The notes under the pieces are model-generated. The model was not told where the DNA came from and made no database searches. It saw only the letters and a program-made list of their open reading frames with translations. A DNA stretch of 64,000 nucleotides from Echinicola rosea (GTDB lineage: Bacteria > Bacteroidota > Bacteroidia > Cytophagales > Cyclobacteriaceae): positions 1,865,501-1,929,500 of the forward strand of contig NZ_CP040106.1 of the NCBI RefSeq assembly GCF_005281475.1. The letters are read 5' to 3'. This document shows, piece after piece, positions 8,321 through 17,645 of this stretch. Position 1 is the stretch's first letter, and the number at the start of each line of letters is the position of its first letter. The translations under genes and the position numbers were made by a program.

Positions 8321-11173
8321 ATGATCAGATTAAGCGGTATTAATAGGCTGTTTTTGGGGATCTTATCCCTTTTTGCCATGTCGGGATTGAAAGCCCAGGA
8401 AACGGAAATCCAGTACCTATCCGGTAAAGGCTATCAAGACACTAAGGAATGGGAATTTAAGATTTCCGGTGGACGCAACAGCGGGGAGTGGAGTACCATC
8501 AGCGTGCCGTCTGTGTGGGAACAGGAAGGCTTTGGGAAGTATCAATATGGGATAAAGTTTTATGGAAAGCCCTTTCCGGATGGGATTGCTGATGAGGTGG
8601 GGCAGTATAAATATACTTTTGAAGTGCCCAAATCATGGGAAAATAAATTGGTGAGAATCGTTTTTGACGGCTCCATGACCGACACAGAAGTGAGGGTCAA
8701 TGGCCGCTCGGCAGGGGATAAGCACCAAGGCGCATTTTACCGATTTAAGTACGATATTACCGACTTGCTGAAGTATGGAAAAGAGAACCTGCTAGAGGTT
8801 ACGGTAAGTAAGGAGTCCGATAATGCCAGTGTCAATTTGGCGGAGCGCAGGGCCGATTATTGGAACTTTGGCGGCATTTTCCGACCGGTGTTCTTGGAAG
8901 CATACCCCGCAAAATTCATCGATCGCACTGCAATAGATGCGCAGGCCGATGGGCAGTTTAGGGCGGAAGTGTTTTTGGGCAATGCCAGCTCAGAAGACAT
9001 GAAAGTGGTGGCGACCGTCAAGGATGAGGAAGGAAAATCTTGGGGACAGCCCATAGAGCAATCCATTACCGCTGGAGGTGACAAGGTCGTGCTGGAAAGT
9101 GCTTTTGAAGGAATTGACCTGTGGACTGCCGAGACACCGAACTTGTATCATATCCAATTTTCACTGTATGATGGCGATGAGCTAGTGCATCAGACCAAGG
9201 ACCGGTTTGGCTTTCGTACCATTGAGCTGAAAGCCAGTGATGGGATTTATATCAATGGCCAGCGGGTGCTGATGAAGGGGGTTAATAAGCACAGCTTTTG
9301 GCCCGAATCCGGCAGAACCTTGAACAAGGAATTGAATTATGCTGATGCCAAGCTGATCAAGGAAATGAACATGAATGCGGTGCGGCTTTCGCACTATCCT
9401 TCTGATCCGGAATTTTTGGATGCCTGTGATGAATTGGGGCTATATGTGCTCCATGAACTCGGTGGCTGGCATGGACACTATGACGAGAATATAGGGATGA
9501 AGTTGGTGGAGTCTTTGGTAACCCGTGACGTCAACCATCCAAGTGTGATCTTCTGGGACAATGGTAACGAAGGAGGATGGAACACGGAATTGGATGATGA
9601 ATTTGCGAAGTGGGATCCCCAAAACCGGCCAGTGCTTCACCCGCAGCAATTGCTCAATGGAGTGGAAACCATGCACTATCGATCGTATGGGGAGACAGAA
9701 GAATACTTTAGGGGGGATTATATCTTTATGCCAACGGAATTTTTACATGGATTGTATGATGGTGGGCATGGAGCAGGCTTATACGATTACTGGGAGATGA
9801 TGCGCAGCCACCCTAGAAGTGGTGGCGGCTTCTTGTGGGTATTTGCAGATGAGGGCATCGCCCGTACGGATCAGGATGGCAGAATCGATAACCAAGGAAA
9901 TTATGGGGCAGATGGCATCGTCGGTCCTCACCATGAAAAAGAGGGAAGTTTCTTCACCATCAAGGAAGTCTGGTCGCCAGTGATGGTGATGCATGAGGAC
10001 AAGTTGGCAAGTGATTTTGATGGGACTTTTCCAGTAGAAAACAGGTATGATTTCACCAACTTGAATGCCTGTACTTTCGAATGGGCTCTGGCGGAATTCT
10101 ACGGCCCGGAGGCAGGCCAAAGTGGCCACGAGGTAACCAAGTCTGGAGAACTGAAAGGCCCTGATGTGGCACCACATGAAGCGGGGAACGTGTCCATTCC
10201 CTTGCCGTCAAATTGGCAATCGGCCGATGTACTTTACCTTACCGCAAAGGATCCGGAAGGCAAGGAGCTATGGACATGGCATTTTACATGGGAGCAGCCC
10301 CAGCAGTATTTGCAGGCAGGTGCTGGAGCAGTGGATTTGGAAGAGGATGCCGCCCATTTTAGGGTGTCATCTGGGGATTTGAAGGTGGCATTCAGCAAAG
10401 AAAATGGGCAAATAGCGGCTGTTTCAGAAGGAGGACAAAGCATTGATTTTGCAGGGGGACCGCGTTTTGTGGCGGCTAGAAGAGGTGATCGAACACTGGA
10501 TGGAACGGTAAATCCTGATTTTGAAAAAGGGATGGACAGGATTTACAAGAAACTGGATTTGGAGCAGGAGCTAAGGTCGATCACTGCCGCCAAGGACGGT
10601 GACAATGTAGTGATCAGCGCCAGCTATTTTGGCCCACTGCAAGAAGTAACCTGGACCATTCAGCCCGGAGGATTGGTTCAGCTGGATTATACGTATGCAT
10701 ACAACGGCGTGGTGGAATTGATGGGGGTGAGTTTTGATTATCCAGAGGAGAAAGTAAAGGCAATCCGCTGGCTGGGAGAGGGGCCATACCGCTCTTGGCA
10801 AAACCGTGTTCACGGCACTACTTTGGATATCTGGGGAAATGATTACAATGACCCTATTCCCGGAGAGTCGTTTACCTACCCAGAGTTCAAAGGCTATTTC
10901 CATGATTGGCACTGGGCTGCATTGGAAACAGAAGAAGGTCACATCTACATGGCCAATGACCAGCCGGATAATTACCTGGGCGTCTTTACCCCTAGGGATG
11001 GCAGGGATGCCCTTTTGTACACCTTGCCTCAGACTGGGCTAGCTGTCTTTGATGTGATTCCCGGAGTGAGAAACAAGGTGAATGCTACCGATCTGGTCGG
11101 TCCATCATCTCAGCCACAGCATGTGAGCGGTCCGAAGCCAGGCAGGGTTTATTTTAAATTTAAGGCACGTTGA
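8321..11173 (+). CDS. Exported glycoside hydrolase family 2 enzyme
   Basis: 950 residues with a signal peptide ending about residue 25 (GLKAQ). Domain order is a GH2 sugar-binding jelly roll (about 30-200), an immunoglobulin-like domain (200-300), a TIM barrel (about 305-560) and C-terminal beta domains. The acid/base is E417 in WDNGNEGG and the nucleophile is probably E473 in MPTEFLHG; both are where GH2 enzymes need them. The barrel motif RLSHYPSDPEFLDACDELG is also typical. GH2 covers beta-galactosidases, beta-glucuronidases, beta-mannosidases and others. This one lacks the LacZ-type Asn-His signature of the 28.3-kb gene, so specificity is open. It probably acts in the periplasm on oligosaccharides trimmed by the upstream GH78. 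Confidence 0.82.
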   Translation: MIRLSGINRLFLGILSLFAMSGLKAQETEIQYLSGKGYQDTKEWEFKISGGRNSGEWSTISVPSVWEQEGFGKYQYGIKFYGKPFPDGIADEVGQYKYTFEVPKSWENKLVRIVFDGSMTDTEVRVNGRSAGDKHQGAFYRFKYDITDLLKYGKENLLEVTVSKESDNASVNLAERRADYWNFGGIFRPVFLEAYPAKFIDRTAIDAQADGQFRAEVFLGNASSEDMKVVATVKDEEGKSWGQPIEQSITAGGDKVVLESAFEGIDLWTAETPNLYHIQFSLYDGDELVHQTKDRFGFRTIELKASDGIYINGQRVLMKGVNKHSFWPESGRTLNKELNYADAKLIKEMNMNAVRLSHYPSDPEFLDACDELGLYVLHELGGWHGHYDENIGMKLVESLVTRDVNHPSVIFWDNGNEGGWNTELDDEFAKWDPQNRPVLHPQQLLNGVETMHYRSYGETEEYFRGDYIFMPTEFLHGLYDGGHGAGLYDYWEMMRSHPRSGGGFLWVFADEGIARTDQDGRIDNQGNYGADGIVGPHHEKEGSFFTIKEVWSPVMVMHEDKLASDFDGTFPVENRYDFTNLNACTFEWALAEFYGPEAGQSGHEVTKSGELKGPDVAPHEAGNVSIPLPSNWQSADVLYLTAKDPEGKELWTWHFTWEQPQQYLQAGAGAVDLEEDAAHFRVSSGDLKVAFSKENGQIAAVSEGGQSIDFAGGPRFVAARRGDRTLDGTVNPDFEKGMDRIYKKLDLEQELRSITAAKDGDNVVISASYFGPLQEVTWTIQPGGLVQLDYTYAYNGVVELMGVSFDYPEEKVKAIRWLGEGPYRSWQNRVHGTTLDIWGNDYNDPIPGESFTYPEFKGYFHDWHWAALETEEGHIYMANDQPDNYLGVFTPRDGRDALLYTLPQTGLAVFDVIPGVRNKVNATDLVGPSSQPQHVSGPKPGRVYFKFKAR

Positions 11174-11246
11174 TCGCAACGCTAAATTAGGAGTCAGAGA
11201 CAACGGGACAACCAACAATTTTCAAATCTTTTAATTTTCCATTGAT

Positions 11247-12128
11247 ATGATCAAAAACACCAACGACGGAACGAACACAGCGCCTTATCTGAGGGTGGAC
11301 ATGAATTATGGCGGGTGCAATGATTTGCCGGGCTTTTCAGCGGGTCCCAAAGGGGATGATAGGGAGAAGCACCAGGCCATCAAGCAAGCAGGTTTTAAGG
11401 GGATTCAGGATGGAGATCCGACCCTTTGTAAGGAGCTGGGCTTGGAGTTGACTGCTCACGCACGGATGAATGAAGTGGGAGAGCTGGATGATTTACTGCC
11501 CACGTGGAAGAATGGGGGCTATGATTGTGCCACGCTCCATGTCGGCTGGGGAATGGAAAGTGACGATGAGGTGAATCGATTGGTAGAATATGTACTTAGC
11601 AGCTCGGTAAAATATGACTTGCCGATCTATATCGAAACCCACCGGGCTACGATCACCCAAGACATGTGGCGGACAGTGGAGCTGACCAAGCGATTTCCAG
11701 AGATCCGTTTTAACGGGGACTTTTCCCACTGGTACACGGGTCAGGAGATGGTTTATGGAGGGATCGAAAATAAATGGGAGTTTATCCAGCCGGTATTTGA
11801 CAGGGTGCGGTTTATGCACGGAAGGATTGGGAATCCTGGAAGTATCCAAGTGGATGTGGGCGACGGCCAAGGCCAAAGTTACGTAGATCACTTTAAGGAA
11901 ATGTGGACGCGAGCTTTTCAAGGCTTTTTGCGATCTGCTGATCCCGGTGACTACATCTGTTTTGCAGTGGAGTTGCTCCAAGCGGATATATTCTATGCTC
12001 GGACTTTTAAGAATGCCAATGGTCAGCCGCAAGAAGAAGGCGATCGATGGCAGCAGGCATTACGCTATAAGCAACTGGCGGAGGAATGCTGGAAAAAGGC
12101 ATTGGAGCGGGAAGAACAAGGACAATAG
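11247..12128 (+). CDS. Xylose-isomerase-like TIM-barrel (sugar phosphate isomerase/epimerase family)
   Basis: 293-residue cytoplasmic protein of the AP-endonuclease-2/xylose-isomerase fold. A full divalent-metal site can be traced: E130 (IYIETHR), D158 and H161 (GDFSHW), H191 (FMHGRIG) and E242 (AVELL). Such proteins isomerise, epimerise or decarboxylate sugars and sugar acids; one decarboxylase of D-apionate catabolism (OiaC) has this fold, but sequence alone does not identify this protein with it. It lies 73 bp after the GH2 gene and ends before a probable terminator at 12178-12212, so it probably closes the first glycosidase operon. Confidence 0.75.
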   Translation: MIKNTNDGTNTAPYLRVDMNYGGCNDLPGFSAGPKGDDREKHQAIKQAGFKGIQDGDPTLCKELGLELTAHARMNEVGELDDLLPTWKNGGYDCATLHVGWGMESDDEVNRLVEYVLSSSVKYDLPIYIETHRATITQDMWRTVELTKRFPEIRFNGDFSHWYTGQEMVYGGIENKWEFIQPVFDRVRFMHGRIGNPGSIQVDVGDGQGQSYVDHFKEMWTRAFQGFLRSADPGDYICFAVELLQADIFYARTFKNANGQPQEEGDRWQQALRYKQLAEECWKKALEREEQGQ

Positions 12129-12177
12129 CCTGAGTTTTTAGGTCTTGGATAGAGGATTTTAGACAATAGATTTTTAG

Positions 12178-12212
12178 AAAAGGGAAAGCCAATAATCTGA
12201 CTTTCCCTTTTT
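12178..12212 (+). terminator. Probable Rho-independent terminator after the TIM-barrel gene
   Basis: Arms AAAAGGGAAAG and CTTTCCCTTTTT surround a 12-base loop. The 3' arm ends in a run of T, as expected for plus-strand termination before the MaoC operon. Confidence 0.6.
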
Positions 12213-12403
12213 ACATGTGGACGAGCATTTACTCAAGGTTTAAGTTTCCATCATCGGCCAACCTTTGTAGCCTTTCAATATTTCAACTTTTAATACCCAT
12301 GATACCACAGGAAGGTGTTTTCACACAGGAAAGTAACTTTATCGATGTATTTAAATAATGAATGACAGCTGTTGATCAATTGTCGTAAACCAAATAGCCT
12401 ATC

Positions 12404-12844
12404 ATGTTCATAAAAAAATATTACGAAGAATTTGAGTTGGAAGAAAGCAGGGAGACGCTTGGCCGGACCATCACCGAGACAGATATCGTGATGCACGCAG
12501 GACAAACGGGAGATTTTTTTCCACATCATATGGATGCAGAATGGTGCAAAACCCAGCCGTTCAAAGAGCGCATAGCGCACGGGACCTTGATCTTTTCGGT
12601 GGCGGTGGGCATGACCGCTCAAGTGATCAATGAAGTGGCCATGACCTATGGCTATGAAAGGCTCCGGTTTACCAAGCCTGTTTTTATTGGTGACACGATA
12701 AGGGTAAACGTATCGATCAAAGACAAAAAGGACCACAAAAGACCAAAATATGGCCTCGTCACGGAGTTGGTGGAGGTGTTTAACCAAAAGGACGAACTGG
12801 TAATGCTCTGTGAGCATATTTTATTGACCGAAAAGAAAAAATAA
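12404..12844 (+). CDS. MaoC-like hot-dog dehydratase
   Basis: 146-residue single hot-dog-fold protein of the MaoC/(R)-specific enoyl-CoA hydratase family, cytoplasmic. The hydratase-2 Asp/His pair is present as D37 and H42 in TGDFFPHH, followed by the family AHG motif (IAHGTLIF). These enzymes add or remove water on 2-enoyl-CoA thioesters. The gene starts a tight operon: 9 bp separate it from the solute-binding-like gene, which is followed by two family III CoA-transferases. The context therefore supports chemistry on an acyl-CoA made by transfer of CoA from another thioester. The acyl group is unknown. Confidence 0.8.
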   Translation: MFIKKYYEEFELEESRETLGRTITETDIVMHAGQTGDFFPHHMDAEWCKTQPFKERIAHGTLIFSVAVGMTAQVINEVAMTYGYERLRFTKPVFIGDTIRVNVSIKDKKDHKRPKYGLVTELVEVFNQKDELVMLCEHILLTEKKK

Positions 12845-12853
12845 ATAGAGATC

Positions 12854-14017
12854 ATGGCAAAGAAAATACTAAAAGGGATGACTTGGGGGCATAGCAGAGG
12901 GATATCTCCCTTGCAGGCTTTTGCCCAGCGGTTTAACCAACTCTATCCTGATATAGAAATCCAATGGCGGCAACGGACCTTGCAGGAGTTTGCCGATTAT
13001 CCAATAGAAAAACTGACAGAAACGTACGATTTGCTCATCATTGACCACCCTTGGGTGGGCTGCGCTGCGGCGACCAATTGCGTATTGGCACTTGATGAGC
13101 ATTTGCCTGAACAGTTTTTGGAAAATCAGGCTGAAAATCACGTGGGAAGGTCGCATCAAAGTTACCATTATGGAGGGCACCAGTGGGCACTGGCCATCGA
13201 TGCGGCTGCTCCAGTGCCCAGCTTCCGAAAGGATTTATTGGATGAGAATGGTACGAAGGTTCCCAAGAACTGGGAGGAGGTGATGGCTTTGGCCAAGCGA
13301 GGAAAAGTGGCTGCTCCTGCCATACCCATTGATCTGCTGATGAATTTTTATATGTTTTGCCAAGCGCATGGTCAGGAGCCCTTTCTGAGTACCGAGCAGG
13401 TCATCGATAAACCAACAGGACTGAAAGCTTTGGAGACGATGAAGGCCTTTTACAGCCTGCTGGACAGAAAACTGTTTGATGCCAATCCCATTCGTGTAGC
13501 TGAATACATGTCCATGGGAAATGAATATTGGTACTGTCCTTTTGCTTATGGTTATTCCAATTATGCACGGGATGGTTACAGTGACCATTTGTTGACCTAT
13601 GGCAATTTAGTGGACTTTGTTCCCGGGAAGAAATTGAGGAGTACCATTGGAGGGACAGGGTTGGCGGTTTCTGCTTTTTGTGAGCATAAAAAGGAAGCAT
13701 TGTCTTTTGCGCAGATGATCATGTCCGAAAAATACCAGTCCACTGAGTACGTGCTCAATGGCGGTCAACCTGGGCATCGTAAGGCTTGGCTGAGTGAGCA
13801 GGCCAATACCATTTCCCATAATTATTTTAAAAATACCCTAGACTCATTGGATGCGTCCTACATGCGTCCAAGGTACAATGGCTACCTGTATTTTCAGGAC
13901 CATGCGGGGGATCCTATCCGGGAGTACATGATGGGAGAGAGCAACCCAGAGGCAGTCCTTGACCGCATCAATGAACTATATCAAGCTTCCCAGCGACCTG
14001 TTGCCCATGAGTCTTGA
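12854..14017 (+). CDS. Family 1 solute-binding-protein homologue without export signal
   Basis: 387 residues resembling the sugar-type extracellular solute-binding proteins of ABC importers: two alpha/beta lobes with recognisable patterns such as YDLLIIDHPW, ALAIDAAAPVPSFRKDLL and GGTGLAVSAF. The N terminus (MAKKILKGMTWGHSRG) has no hydrophobic core and no lipobox cysteine, so it should stay in the cytoplasm. No ABC permease or ATPase gene lies in the window. The gene overlaps the next CoA-transferase gene by 11 bp and follows MaoC by 9 bp, so it is translationally embedded in a CoA-thioester operon. A cytoplasmic ligand-sensing or enzyme-partner role is possible, but this is inference. Confidence 0.75.
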   Translation: MAKKILKGMTWGHSRGISPLQAFAQRFNQLYPDIEIQWRQRTLQEFADYPIEKLTETYDLLIIDHPWVGCAAATNCVLALDEHLPEQFLENQAENHVGRSHQSYHYGGHQWALAIDAAAPVPSFRKDLLDENGTKVPKNWEEVMALAKRGKVAAPAIPIDLLMNFYMFCQAHGQEPFLSTEQVIDKPTGLKALETMKAFYSLLDRKLFDANPIRVAEYMSMGNEYWYCPFAYGYSNYARDGYSDHLLTYGNLVDFVPGKKLRSTIGGTGLAVSAFCEHKKEALSFAQMIMSEKYQSTEYVLNGGQPGHRKAWLSEQANTISHNYFKNTLDSLDASYMRPRYNGYLYFQDHAGDPIREYMMGESNPEAVLDRINELYQASQRPVAHES

Positions 14018-15170
14018 GAGCACGAAAAAACTCCAACGCTTGCCGCTGGAAGGGGTGATGGTGCTGGAATTTTGCCAGTATCTATCAGGTCCTTCCGCAG
14101 GGCTAAGGCTGGCAGATCTCGGGGCGAGGGTCATCAAAATAGAAAATCCCGGCAAAGGCGATCTTTGTCGGATCCTTCCGATCAAAAACCAGTGGATAGA
14201 GGAGAGTTCACTGCTTTTCCATACGATCAATAGAAACAAGGAAAGTTATACGGCCAATCTCAAATCAGCAACCGAACTGGCTGATATCAAAAAGCTGATC
14301 AAAAAAGCGGACGTAATGATGCATAATTTTCGCCCGGGTGTGATGGAAAAACTCGGGCTGGACTATGGATCAGTGAGTGCGGTTAATCCTGGACTTGTTT
14401 TTGCCGAGATCAGCGGATACGGAGCAGAAGGGCCTTGGGCACGAAAGCCCGGACAAGACCTCTTGCTCCAGGCGATGAGCGGCCTGATGTATGCCAGTGG
14501 AAACCAGCTGGATGGGCCTATGCCATTTGGACTGGCGATTGGGGATATGCTCTGCGGGGCTCAGGCGGTACAGGGGATTTTGGCCGCCTTGGTACACCGA
14601 AAGAGGACGGGCAAAGGCAGCAAGATTTCGTTGAGTTTGTTGGAGTCGTTATTGGATATGCAGTTTGAGGTGCTGACGACCTACTTTGCTAGCGGAAAGC
14701 GACCGCTCCGCTCCGCGGTAAATGGCGCCCATGCATTATTGGGAGCTCCTTACGGGATTTATTGCACCAAGGACAGTCATTTGGCCATTGCGATGATCCC
14801 TATTTTATCCCTCCGGGAGGCATTGGGTTGTGCAGGTCTGGATCCGTATGACCAGTCGATGGTGTTTTCGCATCGCGACGAGATCAAGCAGGTGTTGGCT
14901 GATTTTCTTAAGACCGAAACGACCAGTTATTGGCTTGAAAAGCTTCGGAAAAGTGGCCTTTGGGCTATGGACGTCAAGGACTGGAAGCGCTTGAAGGAAT
15001 CGGATGGCTACCGACATGCAGCACTGGAGCAATCTCTGAAATTGACCAATGGTCAGTCTATCAAAACAAATCGCTGCCCGATTAGGATAGACGGAAAAGT
15101 GCTGTTCAGTGAAAAGCCTGCACCGGGATTGGGCGAGCATACCGCGTTAATCAAAGAAGAATTTAAATGA
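14007..15170 (+). CDS. Family III CoA-transferase (CaiB/BaiF type), first copy
   Basis: 387 residues from the ATG at 14007, which overlaps the stop of the previous gene by 11 bp; an upstream in-frame TTG at 13959 is a less likely start. Family III transferases move CoA between carboxylic acids using an aspartyl-CoA intermediate. The N-terminal block (VMVLEFCQYLSGPSAGLRLADLGARVIKIE) and the catalytic region PGQDLLLQAMSG with D151 are clear. A second, related transferase follows 86 bp downstream. The substrate is unknown; neighbours imply a sugar-derived or hydroxylated acid. Confidence 0.85.
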   Translation: MSLESTKKLQRLPLEGVMVLEFCQYLSGPSAGLRLADLGARVIKIENPGKGDLCRILPIKNQWIEESSLLFHTINRNKESYTANLKSATELADIKKLIKKADVMMHNFRPGVMEKLGLDYGSVSAVNPGLVFAEISGYGAEGPWARKPGQDLLLQAMSGLMYASGNQLDGPMPFGLAIGDMLCGAQAVQGILAALVHRKRTGKGSKISLSLLESLLDMQFEVLTTYFASGKRPLRSAVNGAHALLGAPYGIYCTKDSHLAIAMIPILSLREALGCAGLDPYDQSMVFSHRDEIKQVLADFLKTETTSYWLEKLRKSGLWAMDVKDWKRLKESDGYRHAALEQSLKLTNGQSIKTNRCPIRIDGKVLFSEKPAPGLGEHTALIKEEFK

Positions 15171-15256
15171 TCCATTGGCATCCAAGATCCCCTGCGTCTG
15201 GCCATGTTTATTATTGACCAATAATCATCCAATAACTCATCATTCTCGAACCAACT

Positions 15257-16399
15257 ATGTCATTATTAAAAGGAATTACGGTTATCGACTTCTCCCAATT
15301 CTTGTCCGGTCCCTCCGCAAGCTTGCGGTTGGCGGATTTTGGCGCGCGGGTGATCAAGGTCGAAAAGCCAGTGACTGGGGATATCTGCCGGCAGCTGTAT
15401 GTTTCCGAGGTGAAAATAGCCGAGGAATCCACCATTTTCCACACGATTAATCGGAACAAGGAGAGTTTTGCCGCAGACCTGAAAAATAAGGAAGACCAAG
15501 AAGCCATTTGGAAACTGATCAGCTCGGCAGATGTAGTGATGCACAACTTCCGTCCAGGTGTAATGGCACGATTGGGCTTTTCATATGACGAGGTAAAGGC
15601 AGTGCATCCAGAAGTCATCTATGCTGAAATCAGCGGCTACGGCCAAGATGGTCCATGGGCAGACTTGCCCGGGCAGGACCTGTTGCTTCAGGCAATGACA
15701 GGCTTGCCCCATCTCAATGGAGAGCAGGAAAAAGCTCCCACGCCCATGGGGATTTCGGTGGTGGATTTATTGGCGGGAACCCAATTGGCACAAGGGATTT
15801 TGGCAGCTTTGTACCAAAAAGAAGAAACCGGCCAAGGGAGTTTGGTACAAGTGAGTATGCTGGAGTCAGCGATGGATTTTCAGTTTGAGGTGTTTACCAC
15901 CTTTTTGAATGACGGGGAGGAGTTGCCCCAGCGAAGCTATTCCAACCATGGTCATTGCTACATCGCAGCTCCCTATGGGGTTTATGCCACTAAAGATGGC
16001 TATTTGGCCTTGGCAATGGGGGATATTGTCACGTTAGGAGGGCTATTGAAATGCGATGATTTGGCCGTTTTTGATGATCCGAAAGGATGGTTTGATCGGC
16101 GCGATGAGATCAAAGCATTGCTGGCAGCTCATCTGATCACCCAAGATACCCGGCATTGGCTGGATATATTGGAGCCAGCGGATATTTGGTGCGCGAAGGT
16201 GCTGGACATGGAAGCAATGATGGAAGAAGAAGGCTATCAGATCTTGGAAATGGAGATGGAGGTCAAGACCACTCATGGCGACCGTATAAAAACTACACGG
16301 TGCCCTGTACGGGTGAATGGTGAGCGATTAACGCCAGAGCGGGGCGCACCGTTTTTGGGAGAGCATAATGATGCCATAGTTCGGGAGTTTGGCCTGTAA
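15257..16399 (+). CDS. Family III CoA-transferase (CaiB/BaiF type), second copy
   Basis: 380 residues, ATG start. It is colinear with the preceding transferase: both share SQFLSGPSAxLRLADxGARVIK-type N termini, FHTINRNKES, MHNFRPGVM, AEISGYG and PGQDLLLQAM, with D141 here as the probable catalytic aspartate. The two are diverged enough to be functionally distinct, so they may form a hetero-oligomer or use different acids. The protein is cytoplasmic and the length normal. It probably closes the MaoC / binding-protein-like / CoA-transferase operon. Confidence 0.85.
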   Translation: MSLLKGITVIDFSQFLSGPSASLRLADFGARVIKVEKPVTGDICRQLYVSEVKIAEESTIFHTINRNKESFAADLKNKEDQEAIWKLISSADVVMHNFRPGVMARLGFSYDEVKAVHPEVIYAEISGYGQDGPWADLPGQDLLLQAMTGLPHLNGEQEKAPTPMGISVVDLLAGTQLAQGILAALYQKEETGQGSLVQVSMLESAMDFQFEVFTTFLNDGEELPQRSYSNHGHCYIAAPYGVYATKDGYLALAMGDIVTLGGLLKCDDLAVFDDPKGWFDRRDEIKALLAAHLITQDTRHWLDILEPADIWCAKVLDMEAMMEEEGYQILEMEMEVKTTHGDRIKTTRCPVRVNGERLTPERGAPFLGEHNDAIVREFGL

Positions 16400-16593
16400 G
16401 GTAATCGGAGGAGTAGCTAGTAAACAGGAAAAACCAATTAGTGTCAAGTCAAACCTGCTTTGACGCATTACTACTACTACCGCGTCCCTGACCTGCCTCG
16501 GTGGGACGTTCCTGTGCGCTGGACACCCACGCCACGGGCAGAGTGGTGAGCAAAGGAGAGTGTCATTTAACCTTTAACTTAACATTAGTAAGC

Positions 16594-17445
16594 ATGAACA
16601 TCATTGATACACATATTCACATCTGGGATTTCGGAAGGGCTGAATATGCCTGGCTGGAAGGCGATACTTCTATTTTGAAGCAAAATTATCATTTAGAAGA
16701 CTTGGAAGAAGAGCGCAAGAAGGCCGGGATTACAGCGGGAATTTTGGTGCAGGCAGCCAATAATTTTGAAGATACCAATTGGATGCTCGAAAATGCCGCT
16801 GCCCATGACTGGATCAAGGGCGTGGTGGGATGGATGCCGCTGATGGATCCTGATGCCACTGCACAGGCACTGGAAGGGCATTATCTAAACAATCCCTATT
16901 TCCGGGGAGTGCGGCACCTGATCCACGAAGAGCCCGATCCAAAGTGGCTGCTACAGCCAGCTGTGCTGGAGAGCTTAAAGCTGCTGGCCGACCATAGCCT
17001 CACTTATGACCTGGTAGGGGTGTTGCCGGAACATATTGATACGGCACTGAAAGTGGCGAAAAAAGTACCCGATCTGAAAATGGTCTTTGATCACCTCAAC
17101 CAACCTCCGATCAAGGAGGGGCTCCATTTTGGAGAGTGGGGCAATAAAATGCGCGAAGCTGCCGAACATCCGCAATTCCATGTAAAAATCTCCGGGATGG
17201 GCACTACATCCGGAAAACTGTTTGAATGGGGGCGATACGATATTTTACCTTATGTCGAATTTGTTTTGGACACTTTCGGTATGCATCGCTGCTTTTGTGG
17301 AGGGGATTGGCCAGTCTCGCTATTGGCAGGCAGTTATGAATATTCTTGGAAACGCTATCGAGAAGTGTTGGAAACGCTTTTGTATGAAAAAGAACAGGGC
17401 AAGGTCTTGTATGACAATGCATTGGAATTTTATGGGATCAAATGA
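16594..17445 (+). CDS. Amidohydrolase-2 (COG3618), lactonase-like
   Basis: 283 residues from the ATG at 16594; the frame is open further upstream but that part is not protein-like and the family begins with MNIIDTHIHIWD. Metal-site residues of the TIM-barrel amidohydrolases are visible: H7 and H9 (HIH), H167 (FDHLNQP) and D238 (GGDWP). COG3618 contains L-rhamnono-1,4-lactonases and L-fuconolactone hydrolases, which open sugar lactones to sugar acids. A RhaT-type transporter comes next and a Gfo/Idh dehydrogenase follows it, so an oxidise-to-lactone then hydrolyse route is plausible. Exact substrate not determined. Confidence 0.8.
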   Translation: MNIIDTHIHIWDFGRAEYAWLEGDTSILKQNYHLEDLEEERKKAGITAGILVQAANNFEDTNWMLENAAAHDWIKGVVGWMPLMDPDATAQALEGHYLNNPYFRGVRHLIHEEPDPKWLLQPAVLESLKLLADHSLTYDLVGVLPEHIDTALKVAKKVPDLKMVFDHLNQPPIKEGLHFGEWGNKMREAAEHPQFHVKISGMGTTSGKLFEWGRYDILPYVEFVLDTFGMHRCFCGGDWPVSLLAGSYEYSWKRYREVLETLLYEKEQGKVLYDNALEFYGIK

Positions 17446-17527
17446 AGAGAAAAGAAGATAGAGGATAGAATAAAGAGGAAAGAGGAAAGAAGATAGGACG
17501 CAGAAGCTGTTCAGTATTTTGACGCTG

Positions 17528-17575
17528 TTCGGGATTTGCAATCCCGAAATACAAATAATAGGGATTTGTAATCCC
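17528..17575. repeat. Pair of REP-like hairpins
   Basis: 17530-17546 has CGGGATTTGCAATCCCG and 17561-17575 has GGGATTTGTAATCCC. Both have the ATTTGYAAT centre (minus-strand ATTRCAAAT) of the family seen throughout the region. They sit in the 200-bp gap before rhaT, next to a purine-rich AGAGGAAAGA tract. Confidence 0.6.
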
Positions 17576-17645
17576 AGAATTCTTCCAATTTGCCAAACTT
17601 TTTCCTTATTCTAAGCCTAAAAACTTTAAACCAAAATAACCAGAA

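Noticed and set aside
13959..14006. TTG start giving a longer first CoA-transferase
   Set aside because: The extra residues are encoded inside the end of the previous gene and do not belong to the family, which begins near the ATG at 14007.
12854..14017. Periplasmic binding protein of an ABC importer
   Set aside because: No signal peptide or lipobox, and no ABC permease or ATPase gene in the window.
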